Below, in pieces: positions 23,359 through 35,100 of a stretch of 64,000 bases of DNA. Position numbers and translations under genes: made by a program. Under the pieces are notes generated by a model. The model was not told the DNA's origin and made no database searches. It was given only the letters and a program-made list of their open reading frames with translations. Numbering within the stretch: position 1 is the first letter of the stretch; every line of letters starts with the position of its first letter. Source of the stretch: Trema orientale (taxonomy: Eukaryota > Streptophyta > Magnoliopsida > Rosales > Cannabaceae); contig JXTC01000055.1 of NCBI GenBank assembly GCA_002914845.1, positions 186,001 to 250,000 on the forward strand. Reading direction: 5' to 3'.

Positions 23359-26300
23359 ATGGAGGGTACTAGTGAAACTATGCAACGGCCTAATTCTTCT
23401 GCATTTGGGTTTGGGGCATCTCAAATGGGGGTTTTTCCTTTGCGTCAATTATCGCCTAATTTGAGTCCCGATAGCAGTAAACGACCCGGTATACCTCCTT
23501 CGCACCCCAATAACCCGATTCATTCGTTGCCTTATTCCAAGGGTGCTGGGGTTCGATCGGCTAATTGGCAATCGGGTCAGCAGAATTCGAGCCCGGGGCC
23601 GTCTCATACTAGGTCTTTGTCTCAGCCTTCCTTCTTCTCGCTTGATTGCTTGCCGCCGTTGAGCCCTTCGCCTCATCGTGATCCGTCACATTCCTCACTC
23701 TCTGACCCAGCTTCGAATGAGGTTGCTATGGAGGAAAATGTTGTGAATTCTCATGGCCAGTCGCTTCCTTCCCCTGTTAACCGGGGTGGTGCATTTCGGG
23801 CTGGTGAGAGCCTTCCTCCTCGGAAGGGGCATAGGCGTTCCAGCAGTGACATTCTATTGGGATTTTCTGCCATGATTCAGTCTTCACCTCAGCTGATTCC
23901 CATTTCAAGTCGTGGAGTTTCGGATGGGAGAGAAAACCCCAATCAGTTGGTGAAACAGGGACAGGACAAGGACAGTGGTAACAACAATGTTGATGGGATG
24001 GGCGAGAAAAGATCTGAAGTGGAGGTTGTGGATGACTTTTTTAGTGCATATATGAATCTGGACAACATCGATAAAGCGAACTCCCCTGGTACTGAGGATA
24101 AGGATTTTGATAGCAGAGCAAGCGGGTCAAAGACGAATGGATGTGAAAGCAGTGACAATGAAGTGGAGAGTAGTCTAAATGGAAATCCAAACAGCATTCC
24201 CGGGTCAAGTTCTGGTTTTGCAAATGGGAAGAGAGAAGGAGTCAAGAGAGCTGCTGTTGGAGATATCGCGCCGACTTCCCGACACTATAGAAGTGTTTCC
24301 ATGGATAGCTATATGGGAAATTTGCAATTTGATGACGAATCCTTGAAACTCCTACCACTGGGATCTGGATCTAGTCAGCAATCACCTAACAGTTTGGTTG
24401 ATGGGAACTCAACTAAATTCGGTGTGGAGCTTGGAAATGGTGACTTCAATGCGGTTGAACTGAAAAAGATTATGGAAAGTGAGAAGCTGATTGAGATAGC
24501 TTTATCAGATCCCAAACGAGCCAAGAGGTGTTGTATTTTTAACTACATCTCAATAAACGTTTGCATAGATGCATCATTGAGTGAACTATTTCATTTTTTC
24601 CAATCTATTCAACCAGGATTTTGGCTAATCGACAATCAGCTGCTCGTTCAAAAGAGCGGAGGTCGCGTTACATTTCGGAATTGGAACACAAAGTTCAAAC
24701 TCTGCAGACAGAAGCAACCACTTTGTCTGCTCAGGTTACAAAGTTGCAGGCGAGTATCTGGGGTTTTTAGGTTCTTGTATTACTTGTTTCTACTTCCCTT
24801 GATTATCATATAATTTTTTTGTTAATTTCATTTAATCCAGAGAGATTCTGTGGGTCTTACGAGTCAAAACAATGAGTTGAAATTTCGTGTTCAAGCCATG
24901 GAGCAACAAGCTCAATTGAAGGATGGTATAATGATTTCCTTTGTTCTTCTTTCTTGCAATTTCTCAGATGCAAATATTGAATTTTTCTTATTGCCACGAT
25001 GCTGCCATGAGATTCTACAGTAATTGATAATGTTGCTGCAAGAATGCGGTTTGTCTTCCATCTTGTGATACTGATATATCCATCGAGTAGAAATGCAGTT
25101 TGTATTTCAAATGTGGCAGTGTTTAGAAGATTTTCTGTTGAAATTTGAAAATTCAAATTACTACGAGTTTAACAGTACATTTACATGTACAAGTAGCCCT
25201 TAAAAACAGAAAAAAAACAATAAGGGGCTATTTGGCATTATAACTAAAAAACAGTTTTTTGTTTTTAAAAATAGAAAACTGTTTTCTGAGAACAAGTAGA
25301 GTGTTTGGCATTGTTCTCTGAGAACAGTTTTTAAAAACAGAGTTTAAGAAAACAGAAAATTCAGAGAACAACAAAATATTGTTTTCAAAGTGTTTTTTTC
25401 TCTAAAGAAAAAAACTCATTCTTTCGCATGACGTTTATATACACGTTCTCTCTTAATTTTCTCTCCTCTCATTCTCTCAAATCTCAATCCTCATTTTCTC
25501 TCACCTCATTTTATTCCATCACTTTCTCTTTCTTCATTTTTTTAATCACATTATCTCGCTTTGTTCTTTATTGCTACTTTATTTTTTATTATTTTCTATA
25601 TCTTTATTCTCTTTCCCCATGCATTCTTATCACTTTCTCTTGTGTGTTTTTATTAGTTTTTCTCTCTTCTACCGTTCTCAACACTTTTTATTTCTTCTTT
25701 CTTTCTTATCACTCTCTCTCATTATTATCTTTCATTATATTTTTTCTTATGACTTTCTCTCTCCTCATTCCCTTACTTGAATTTCTCTCTCGTCACTCCC
25801 TCTTGACTTTTTCTCTCTAAATATTTTTTTTAAATACAGCTATGATATTTTTATATTCATCTAATTTTTTTTCCTTAAAATTTGTTTTTAGAAAACATTT
25901 GCCAAACTCCCCTTGTTTTCTGAAAAACATCATAAAACAGTTTTTGTTCTCATTTCTAAAAACACAACTCTGAAAAAAGAAAATAAAAAATAATGTCAAA
26001 TAGGCCCTAAGTCGCTTGATCTTGTTTTTTCCCTTTTTTGGGTGAATGGCGTGTTATTTTCTAGTAAGGATCTGGTGTTGGACACTAATCTAGACGGCAT
26101 AATACTTGTCCTGGAACTTGTTTAAAAGGGGGTAAAAGAATTCGACTTTCGTTACTTGTGTTAGTGGATCTGCAGAAATTTGCATATAATTTGAACTTCT
26201 TAATTGTTTAACTACCTTGTTAGTGTACACGCATGTATACATATTATTGTGCTTTGTCTGAGGTGCATATTAAACATCATACTTTCTTTTCCATTTCTTT

Positions 26301-26715
26301 CACATGTACAAATAACTTTAATCTATTAATGTTCATTTCTTTTAATAGTGTGGTACGGCAGTGTATTTCCTTTTTATTGCCTCCCAGATTTTAGGTGAAT
26401 CTTATGGGTTCCGGATGATCTTTATCATTTGTTCTTTTCACGTTTGCAGCTTTGAACGAGGCGTTGAGTGCCGAAGTCCAGCGTCTAAAGCTTGCAGCTG
26501 CAGAGCTCGGTAGTGAAGCTCACCTTTCGAACTGCATGGCTCAGCAGCTTTCTATTAATCAACAAATGTTCCAGCTGCAGCACCGACAGCCGGTCCAGCT
26601 GAACCTTTATCAGATGCAACAGCAACAGCAACAACAGCATCTATCTCAGCAGCACAATGATATGTCTTCCCAGCGGCGTAATGGAAAGCTTGATGAGCAT
26701 GAGTCAAACCAATAG
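23359..26715 (+). CDS. bZIP29: Group I bZIP transcription factor (bZIP29/bZIP30/VIP1 type)
   Basis: Nuclear DNA-binding factor. Four exons, 23359-24527, 24617-24749, 24841-24925 and 26450-26715, give 550 residues. The long N-terminal region has [16 protein letters not shown] and two HxRSxS sites (HRRSSS and HYRSVS), the type known in VIP1 to bind 14-3-3 proteins when phosphorylated. The basic region [20 protein letters not shown] (from about residue 394) has the group I lysine in place of the usual arginine, and is followed by a leucine zipper crossing the exon 2-4 junctions. The C-terminus is glutamine-rich (MQQQQQQQH). Intron 2 has a GC donor (TTGCAG|GCGAGT). Intron 3 (1.5 kb) contains a 784-bp MITE. 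The neighbour at 12 kb is a BPC gene, as in Arabidopsis. The family call is firm; the exact orthologue is inferred. Confidence 0.95.
25224..26007. mobile_element. PIF/Harbinger-like (Tourist-type) MITE inside bZIP intron 3
   Basis: Terminal inverted repeats GGGGCTATTTGGCATTATAA at the left, and the complement of the right end reads GGGCCTATTTGACATTATTT. The element is flanked by TAA at 25221-25223 and 26008-26010, the three-base target typical of PIF/Harbinger. The interior has subterminal inverted repeats rich in GTTTTCTGAGAAC and a CT-rich core. The 130-residue open frame at 25428-25820 translates that core and is not a gene. Confidence 0.75.
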
Positions 26716-27416
26716 GAGGCTGGCCAGTCCAACCATTGTCCTGTGATTATTCAAATTGCAAAGCGCTTGAACTTTTTGTTTCGCTTGAACTTTTTGTTCT
26801 TTCTTTCATGCAATAATGGCAGTAAAGAATGGGTATATATATATATATATATATAAGGTTTTAAATTTGAGAAATGATAGCTCTAAGTTACATTGTTTTA
26901 ATATTACTCAAATATTCTTTCTTGTTCAGTGGGTTGGTATATTGTGTTGAGATAGAATTGGAACTGAAGTCAAAACATTTTATCGGTTATTTCTTCCATC
27001 GTGTTCACGAAAAATTTTGAGACTGTACTTGGAAACTGAATGTTCTTTCTTTTTTTGCATGAATGGGTCTGAAGTTCCAAGAGGTATGGTATAAAATTCT
27101 TGCATAGAAAAGAGTTGGATCTTGAAAGTTTATAGATATATTTCTTCAGTTGCTCATTATCTGTTTCTTATATTAAGGCTCTTCTTGGCATAGGTTAAAA
27201 GGGAGGGGAAATAGATTATAGTGAGAAATGGGGAGGGAAATTGAGGATGTATATTTGGTAGGAGGTAAAAAAGGGTGAAAAAACAGAAATTGAGCCCACA
27301 CTATTTCCATCCTTTGCATTTGGAGCAAAGAGTGGAAAGTTTTTCTAAGTTGATAAATGTTTTTAAATTTAAAATACTAGATACCAATTACTCTTAGGCA
27401 CCAAATTTTAGTAGGG
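26716..27416 (+). other. bZIP 3' UTR and flank
   Basis: A (TA)n run lies at about 26834-26856. From 27178 to 27370 the sequence (GGGAGGGGAAAT, GGTAGGAGGTAAAA) is related to the left half of the MITE at 27836, so it may be an older fragment of that family. Confidence 0.4.
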
Positions 27417-28290
27417 CCGGCAATAATCTACACGACACAGTGATACGACATAAAAAAAAAGGGATTTGGGTGGCCTATTTAATTTTTGTGTTAATTTTAG
27501 GTTAACACGTAATACGAATAATAAACGGGTGGATTTCGGGTCAACCTGTTTAACCCGAAAATGACAAGTTTAATATATTTAGTTAAAAGAGTTGTTTTAG
27601 TGTTGTGTCAACACGACACAAATATGATACATTTATTAATATTTTAAATGTTATTTTGATTAATCCTAAACATAATTATATGTGTTTAGTTGAATTAAAT
27701 ATTGCATAATCGTATTAAATTTGAGTAATCATGTCAATTTTGAATAATTATATCAAATTGGTCATGATATGAGACATGACACACTTATTAATTGGATTAT
27801 ACATCGTGTATTACTCGTGTCATGTTCGGGTTTAAGGTTATGTTTGGTATGAAGGAAAAAGGAGAGTAAGGAAAATGTTTGAGGGAAAAGTGGAGGGAAA
27901 TTGAAAAATTGGGTTGCTTGGTAGGAGGGAAAATGAGAGGAAAGAGAAAAAAAAGAAGGGAAAAAAGTGGTGAGACCCACATAATTTTTTTCCTCCAAAA
28001 AATAGAGAGAAAATATAAAGGAAAAAGTTATGCAGTATATGAGTAAGTCAAATTACTAAAATATTCTCGAATACTTGATTTTAAATAATAATTATAAAGG
28101 GATAAAATAGTCATTTTAAATTAAACTAACTTTCTTTCCTCCTTACATACCAAACAATTGCAAGAGAAGAATGATTTCCTTTCTATTATACACATTTTCT
28201 TTCCTCTCTATCAAACATAGCTTAAATTTTTGACACGTTTATTGATCGTGTCGTATTGACCGGAACATGACAGATAATACGAATTGTCTT
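27417..28290 (+). repeat. Dispersed (T)CGTGTCGT repeat, copy 2, interrupted
   Basis: It shares TTTTTGACACGTTTATTGAT, CGTGTCGTATTG and ACACGACA strings with the copy at 5039-5245. The repeat is broken at 27835 and resumes at 28223 after a MITE with a TAA duplication. Confidence 0.6.
27836..28222. mobile_element. 387-bp MITE nested in the dispersed repeat
   Basis: The left end is GGTTATGTTTGGTA and the complement of the right end is AGCTATGTTTGATA (11 of 14 bases alike). TAA flanks it at 27833-27835 and 28223-28225. Removing it restores GGGTTTAAATTTTTGACACG, which matches GAGTTTAGATTTTTGACACG in the uninterrupted copy near 5084. The interior is G/A-rich on the left and C/T-rich on the right. 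The TAA target suggests PIF/Harbinger. Confidence 0.75.
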
Positions 28291-29010
28291 GTGACTTTAA
28301 GTAATATTAATAAATGGGTGAATTAGTAATTTAAATTGATATTTGTTTTCTAAAGTGGCTTTCTTTATTCTTCACATAATCAATCTCTCTTATATTTTTT
28401 CATCCATCCTGTAAAACAAACAAAAAACGCCATGAAGTTGTTGGTTATTGTCTCTATCGCCTTGCCTTATCCTCTATACTTTATTTATTTATTTTTAGGT
28501 GTTAAAGGGCCATATTCCATTCAAAGATTAAACGTTTTGTTAGTATTATTATTTTCATTATCTCATAATTCATTTGGTCAATCTTATCTATTCTTCTGCT
28601 ACACACAATTTGTTGTCTTATACATTCTAACTTTAGAAACTCGATGTGTTATTGCCTTAAGGAGAAAAGAAAAAAAGAAACTCATTATATATTAACGGCT
28701 GTGATTTTTATGGTAATTGAAAATTAAAAAAATATAAAAAAGTAACTCGTGCAGTGAGAATTAAAGCGGTATGTTCACGTTAAACTCATTAGTGGATTAA
28801 AGTATTAACCTACCATGACTAGTCATCTGAAAAAAGAAAAAAAAAACACTAAAAAAAAGGCAATAAAAGAAAAGAAAAGAAAAGAAAAGAAAAAAGAAGA
28901 GAAACTTCGTGCAAAGGAAATTGAAGACTTTAGTTCACGCTGAACTCGTTAGTGACATTAAAGTGAGGCCAGTTAAATGGGCGCAACATGGGCTTTTAGA
29001 GTTTAGACTC
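28291..29010. other. Intergenic
   Basis: The open frame at 28432-28695 is a hydrophobic AT-rich translation without family signature. An (AAAAG)n tract lies near 28866-28893. Confidence 0.4.
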
Positions 29011-29922
29011 GACGACAAAAGGACATAGATAGGACTAGTTGGGGTTCTTTAGTCTTTTTTTAGGACTATGTTGATATAGGATCTGTTTTAGGACTAAAAC
29101 TTAGTACTAGTGGATAGAGAATAAAATGGGTTTCCATGTCTCCTCATCATCTTCTTCTTCTTCTTCTTCAGTTCTCTCTCTAAAAACCAGAGCTTCGATT
29201 TCCATCTCATAGGAACATGAAAGCATTTTTTCTTCTCTTTCATGAGTAATCTTTTTTCCTCAAAGTCTAATATTTTTATATCCTTTTTTTTCCTCTCTTC
29301 TCTCCATCTCTCTCTCTCTCTTGTTGTTGATGGTTTCTCTGTCTCTATCTCTGTCTCTCTCTCCAATCTCTTCTCTCTTTCTTAACAGTCATTTTAGTAT
29401 TTTATTAAAAAAAATCAGATAGAAAGAAGTTTGAAAAGTACTTAAATAAGAGAAGACAATCTAACTTAGGTCAAAAGCTTATTGACCCTAAGTCAAGATT
29501 TCTTAACTGGGTCACAATGTTTTTTATCTAAAAATTGAATAGTTTCTTTATGTGCTTGTATTTTTTAGAAGTTCATCAATCAGTTGAAGCTATAGTCAAT
29601 AAGTTATTGAACTTGGGTCAAGTAATTCATGACATAGGGTGGGGTCAATCTATGCATCACGTGGGGCAGAATTTTACTTGACCTTGGGTTAAGCTGTACT
29701 TGACTGGTAGTCAAGATGTTCCAGACCTACAGTCTAGTTGGTTTTGACCTAGAGTAATAAATTAGATGTTTATCAAATGATCTGAATTTCACTTAAATGT
29801 CTACTGAATAGATAAGTTTTGGCAAAATGATAGTTATGCCAATACCAGAAAACATAATTACAAATTAAATATTATTTAACAACCATAGAAAGCACAAATT
29901 AATATAAAAAAAAACAATTGTT

Positions 29923-30138
29923 TTAACCACAACAGAAATTAAAGATAGTCATTAGGTCACTTCTCTCGGTCAGTTTCAGCATAATCTTCATATTTTTACA
30001 ATCCACGATAATACAATTTGCACGCAAGCTTATGACAAAGTATTCCATCCTCTCGGCTTTAATATTGGAAATTTCGGACATCAGGAACTCAGCATACTTG
30101 ATGACAAACATACCACAGTCTCCGCTGAATAATAGCAA
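29923..30138 (-). pseudogene. Ulp1-like cysteine protease fragment (peptidase C48 C-terminus)
   Basis: The minus-strand frame contains GDCGMFVIKYAEFLM followed by KAERMEYF. GDCG with the following hydrophobic helix is the catalytic-cysteine motif of SUMO proteases of the Ulp1/C48 family, and ERMxYFR normally comes just downstream. The catalytic His and Asp regions that should precede it are not visible nearby, so this is a remnant. It lies within the MULE at 29011-31246, and plant TE-borne Ulp1 genes have just this motif. Confidence 0.7.
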
Positions 30139-30759
30139 AACATCAAGTTAAATAAAGTAATAATATAAAGTCAGAGTCAAGTGAGACTTGACCCAGAGTC
30201 AAGAAGTACTTGACCCAAAGAAAAAAAAAAATCTAATTTAACGTAATCATTTACTATAGTCAAGAGGTTTTTGACCACAAGTTAAGAACTTCTTTTCCTC
30301 TTGTCATAAAGCATTTTAACTTCTCTTAATATACTCATTGACATCAGGTCATGAAGATTTTGATTATGACCATGAATAACTCAACCTCAGGTCAGGATGT
30401 TACTGGTTCCATCAAAACATTCAACATAACTAATGATTCTGAAACATTCACTCCATATCCATTGTTAACAAACTCGAAAACAGGTCATAATCGGTAGGTC
30501 AATGACTAACAACATAAAACACACAAAAACACCAACCATACTACCAACAAATCCCATAAAAGTGTTAAATTTCAAAAAAATCATAAATATACTAAGAAAT
30601 ATATCAACTGATATTAGTAAGATATGTTTTTTTCCTAGGAAATATAGTCAAAAAACAATATTTTTTGAAAAATAAAATAAAAAACCAATCTTTTCTTCCG
30701 CCACCAAACCAAGATTTACTATTTTCCCCTTCAAAACAGTCGGATTTTCCTCTAGGATA

Positions 30760-30888
30760 TCAGGCTTCAGCACTGGACTCTTTGTCGGCGACTTTGATGA
30801 CAATTTTTTCTTCCTTCCCGATAATGTCTGACGCTTGAGTTTTTACAGATGACGACTTTTTAACTTCAGTTGAGCGAGTTTTAGCCAT
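30760..30888 (-). pseudogene. 42-codon N-terminal remnant of the MULE-borne gene
   Basis: It begins MAKTRSTEVKKSSSVKTQAS on the minus strand, inside the right end of the MULE, and stops early at a TGA. A short lysine- and serine-rich start is what a nuclear TE protein might have. No domain can be assigned. It is likely the 5' end of the reading frame whose 3' end is the Ulp1 fragment 600 bases downstream. Confidence 0.45.
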
Positions 30889-31255
30889 TTTAGGCGCTTT
30901 CTAGATTCCTTGAGAAAAGAAGACAGTTCCTTGAGAAGAGAATATGAAGGAAAAGGAGAGACAAGCGGACAGAGATGAGAAGATTAAAGCAGTTTTGGGC
31001 GGTTTTGAATTTGAGTTTCGGGAGGTTTTTTTCTGAGGAAATGAAGAGAGAGGAGAGAGAAATGGATAGAGGAAAAAAGGAGAGAGAAATAGCTTTTTAC
31101 GAGGTCATGCAGGGGATTGGGTTGAGGACATTTCAATTTTTCACTTTAAATGAGCCCCCATTCTTACTCCTAAAAAATCTTATCCAACAAATCGGTCATA
31201 AAATAAACTAAAGGACCCCAACTAGTTCTATCAATGTTCTTTTCTCTTTAGACTC

Positions 31256-31990
31256 GTTACATGATATGGAATCATACATATCTATAAGGAAAAACTTATG
31301 AAAATCTTGAAAAAGAAATATATTTTTTCGAGTAAATTAGATTTAATTAGTCTTAGTCTTATTTTAGTTAAATATTTGATTAGGCTTGATTGGCTCAATT
31401 TATTCGTTAAATACGTTATATCTGAATTTTGAAAAAGAAAGCGGAAAATAATATTAATAACAATTAACAACAGTAAAAACTCCTCCTCAAAAAAAAAAGA
31501 AAAAAAAAAAACAACAACAACAATAAAAACTCCTGAGAGACCGTTCAACAACCCAATCCCAACCTATTAGTATTCTTATTATTTTTTTTTCCTATTTTTT
31601 AAATTAGATTACAAAAAGAAAAAGAAAAAGAAAAAGAAAATACTGACAAGGATCCTTTACTCTGCAGACAATGGTCGTAATTCGAAAAGCAAAAGTAGGA
31701 AAATCTATTTATCTGAACACCTTTATTTTTTTAATTATATTTATTTCTTATCTTTTTCTCAATCTCTCTCTCTCTCTGCAATTTATTTCGCTTTTCTTAT
31801 TAATTAATATTATTAATAATCCCCTATTCTCGTAAAACCCAAATGATATATCCCATCCCTCCTTTATATTTCTTTTATCTAATTTATTGCTTTTCTTCTC
31901 ATTATGAATTAGGGTTTGAGTTTGGGTGTTTTCATTTCTTATCTCCATTCTCCTCCTTCCTCCTCGGCCAGAAACCCTAATCTCCACCCC
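31256..31990. other. Intergenic, upstream of the RCC2-like gene
   Basis: AT-rich; short open frames at 31282-31551 and 31748-32002 have no family signature. The last part (AAACCCTAATCTCCACC) is promoter or leader of the next gene. Confidence 0.4.
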
Positions 31991-32002
31991 GATCTCCTTC
32001 AC

Positions 32003-32087
32003 TAGCCGTTTAATCCCTCCTTTCCCGCCAACCCTAAGCCCATCGTAGCCGTTGGGTTCGCTAGATTTTGAAAAAGTAGCCGTTGGA
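32003..32087 (+). promoter_or_regulatory. E2F site and MSA (mitosis-specific activator) elements
   Basis: TTTCCCGC at 32021-32028 is a consensus E2F site. TAGCCGTTGGG (32046-32056) and TAGCCGTTGGA (32077-32087) both fit the reverse complement of the MSA consensus YCYAACGGYYA, the target of three-repeat MYB (MYB3R) proteins that drive G2/M genes. A near match, TAGCCGTTTAA, lies at 32003-32013. All are 87-171 bases before the start codon of a gene whose animal counterpart acts in mitosis. Confidence 0.6.
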
Positions 32088-32173
32088 TATTCACCGTCCG
32101 GTTGTCTTATTTTTCTAATTTAAAAAAAAAAAATTTTTTTACTGCTTTGGCGTTCCCCGGAGTTTGACTTGAA

Positions 32174-35100
32174 ATGTCAACGGTCGTAGTCGAGGCGGAG
32201 AAGAAGGTTGCGGAGGAGGAGAAGGGGGGAGAGCTTTTGTTCTGCGGCGCTACGTGTTGGGACACGATTGGTCGGAAAAAGGGCCCTGTTGAAGGCAACT
32301 TGGTTTCTCCTACTCGGCTTCGACCCCTTATCGGCGTTAACATTCGTTTCGTTGCCTCGGGTTGCGGTAGGTTTTGCTTTGGTGTCTTTATTTTGGGTTA
32401 TTAGTTCGCAGTGATACGAAAATTTTCGAGGTTGGATTTTGAACGTGCTTGGTTGGATTTTGTATTATGAGAGAAAATACGAAATGGGTCTGTGAATCTC
32501 TGACGATTTTGTTTTGTTGGATAATGTGGGTGTAGCATCGTGTCATTGTGTGGCGTTGGATGTTGAAGGGCGCTGTTACACTTGGGGACGCAATGAGGCA
32601 TGTCTAGACTTTGAGTTTGATGTTTAATAATCAGTGTTTATTTGTTTGTTTGTTTCTTTTAGCTTTCATTACTATTATTATTTAATTCACGAAGTGATTC
32701 TGTACAGAAAGGGCAACTGGGTCATGGTGATATGATTCAGCGCGATAGACCGACAGTAGTATCTGAACTTTCAAAGTGAGTAGCTACCTTCTCTGTGTTT
32801 GGTTGTACCGTGTCTAAGTTTACATTTTGATGATACTAGACAAATCCTGTGGGTCCAGTCATTTGAAAATTGTATTAAGAAGAGTTATCTGACAATTGGG
32901 TCAGAGTTATCTGACCATTGGCGTATTATATTTTATTCGTTATAGATTCAAAGTTGTTAGAGCTGGAGCAGGGAGGAATCACACAGTAGTAGTTACTGAA
33001 GATGGACAGTCCCTGGCTTTTGGTTGGAACAAACATGGGCAGTTGGGTTCAGGTTCAGTAAGAAATGGTAAGTTTCATGTTGTGAAAATTTTTTGTGAGT
33101 TGCAATGAAATTCTAATGGTGATGAATCTGCGTATCTTCGATTAATGTATGTATCATTTAGTTACTGATGTTACCAGTGTTTTTTTTGTACCTTTATTAA
33201 CCCGTTGTTCTAACATCTTTCTCTGTAGAAATTGAATCATCCCCTGTTCGTTGTCTTGTGTCTGATGTCAAAACTACTGCATGTGGGGCTGAGTTCACCG
33301 TTTGGTTATCTTCTGTTGAAGGCTCTTCTATACTGTATGGTTTGTAGGAAATTTTTGGGCAAGCAACTCATTTTTTCTTTTTTCAATTTTTAATTACTAG
33401 ATTACATCTGATTTGCTTGTTTCTGGTTATTAGGACTGCTGGCCTTCCACAGTATGGGCAACTTGGGCATGGGACTGACAATGAGGTATTTTGTGAGAAA
33501 CCGCACAAACGTGCTGTCTATATTTTCATAATGGAATCCCTTCATTTGTGTAGATACCATAACACGTAATGATTATGGACATTCTTGCACTGCAATAGTT
33601 GACTGTTCACTATTTCATGCCCACCTTTGTGCTGAAATTGATACTTTTGGCCTTATAGGTTTTACTATTGAGACTCACATAATAATCTACTTAATTGATC
33701 TTGCAGTACAATACTAAAGACAGCTCAGTGAGGCTTGCTTATGAAGCCCAGCCTCGTCCTAAATCAATAGCTTCACTTGCTGGGGACACCATTGTCAAAG
33801 TTGCATGTGGAACAAACCATACAGGTTTTACAGTTTTTGCTTCTCTCTCCCTTTCCCTCTGTATTCATTTTTGTATTTTCCATCTTTACCATACTCACTG
33901 TTGTATCCTTGTTTACTTTTAGTGGCGGTGGATACAAATGGTTATGTTTACACGTAAGTGATTTCTTTTTTGGGGGGTGCAAGTGATATGCTAATCCCTC
34001 TCGCTCTCTCTCTGTCTATATATATATGTATATTATATATATGTATTCTCGATTTAACATTTCTGCCTATCTCTATTAATTACTTTTTTCTTTTTGGTAA
34101 CATGTTTAGGTGGGGATTTGGTGGTTATGGAAGGTTTGCACTTGCTCTGATTCTTCTTGTGTTTTTGCTACTTTCAAACCACTCTTGATGATCAGAGCAT
34201 ATATTTTTTTGAAGATTTGTATTTATATACTTATAAATTTGAATGAATTATTTACTTTGTGTGTTTAAGTTTTCTCGTCCTTTTCTTTGCACCTTGTGTA
34301 ACTCCCTTAGCGTCATGTACAGGCTTGGACATAGGGAGCAGAAGGATGAGTGGGTCCCTCGTCGTGTCGATGTTTTCCAGAGGCACAATGTTCTACCTCC
34401 TGATGCAATTGTTTCTGCTGGTTCTGTTAATTCTGCATGTACTGCAGGTACCTAATTTTGTGTAACTTGGGCTTTTATTCCTTTTTAGTTATTCTTATCT
34501 GCTTTTTGGTCACTTTTCTGTGATTCATATTTTAATTTGTGTTAGTACATGATTAAGAATGATGATATCTATTAATGTAATGTAATGATCTCTTTTATCC
34601 TAGAAGTTCTTTGTTTGAGGCACAGTCTAATACTTTTAGAGGTTTATTTATTTTTATTTATTTTATTTTTCCTGTCCTGTAAGCTTATTCTTGATATGTG
34701 GTTTGACATTATCTTATTAATTGGGCAGCTTATCATTTGTTATTGCATAGTATTTTATTCTATATTACTTTAAAGGTTCCACTAGAATTAGACTGCCTAT
34801 AATTAGGGTTGATTGTGTCAAATGTTGACGAGTTGTTGAAAAAATAGATTTTTTTCCCACCTCCTACGATTCTTAATTCTTCTCCTGCTTTTCTATATGC
34901 CTCTTTTATTTCTCAGTCTGCATTATGCATCATTTTTTTGTACTGATTGATGTAGAACGGTAAGAAAATATAGAAGATTAGAATGATGATTTAGGGGGAG
35001 AGATAGGTCATGAGGATGAGTGATAGAGAGAAGAGAATGATTTTGCTATTTATTTAATTCATCAATCGAAGTCTAAATGTTTTTACTTGTAACTAAACTT

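Larger units (their letters stand above)
29011..31246 (-). mobile_element. Decayed Ulp1-carrying Mutator-like element, 2.2 kb
   Basis: The ends are long degenerate inverted repeats: the left contains ACATAGATAGGACTAGTTGG, and the complement of the right contains ACATTGATAGAACTAGTTGG. Perfect 9-bp target duplications TTTAGACTC lie at 29002-29010 and 31247-31255. Inside, on the minus strand, are a 42-codon start fragment (30760-30888) and a Ulp1-type protease C-terminal fragment (29923-30138). No MuDR transposase segment is recognisable, so it is an internally deleted, non-autonomous copy. MULEs with Ulp1-like genes are known in plants. Confidence 0.75.

Noticed and set aside
25428..25820. 130-codon open frame rich in Phe, Ser and Leu
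   Set aside because: It is the CT-rich core of a MITE within a bZIP intron.
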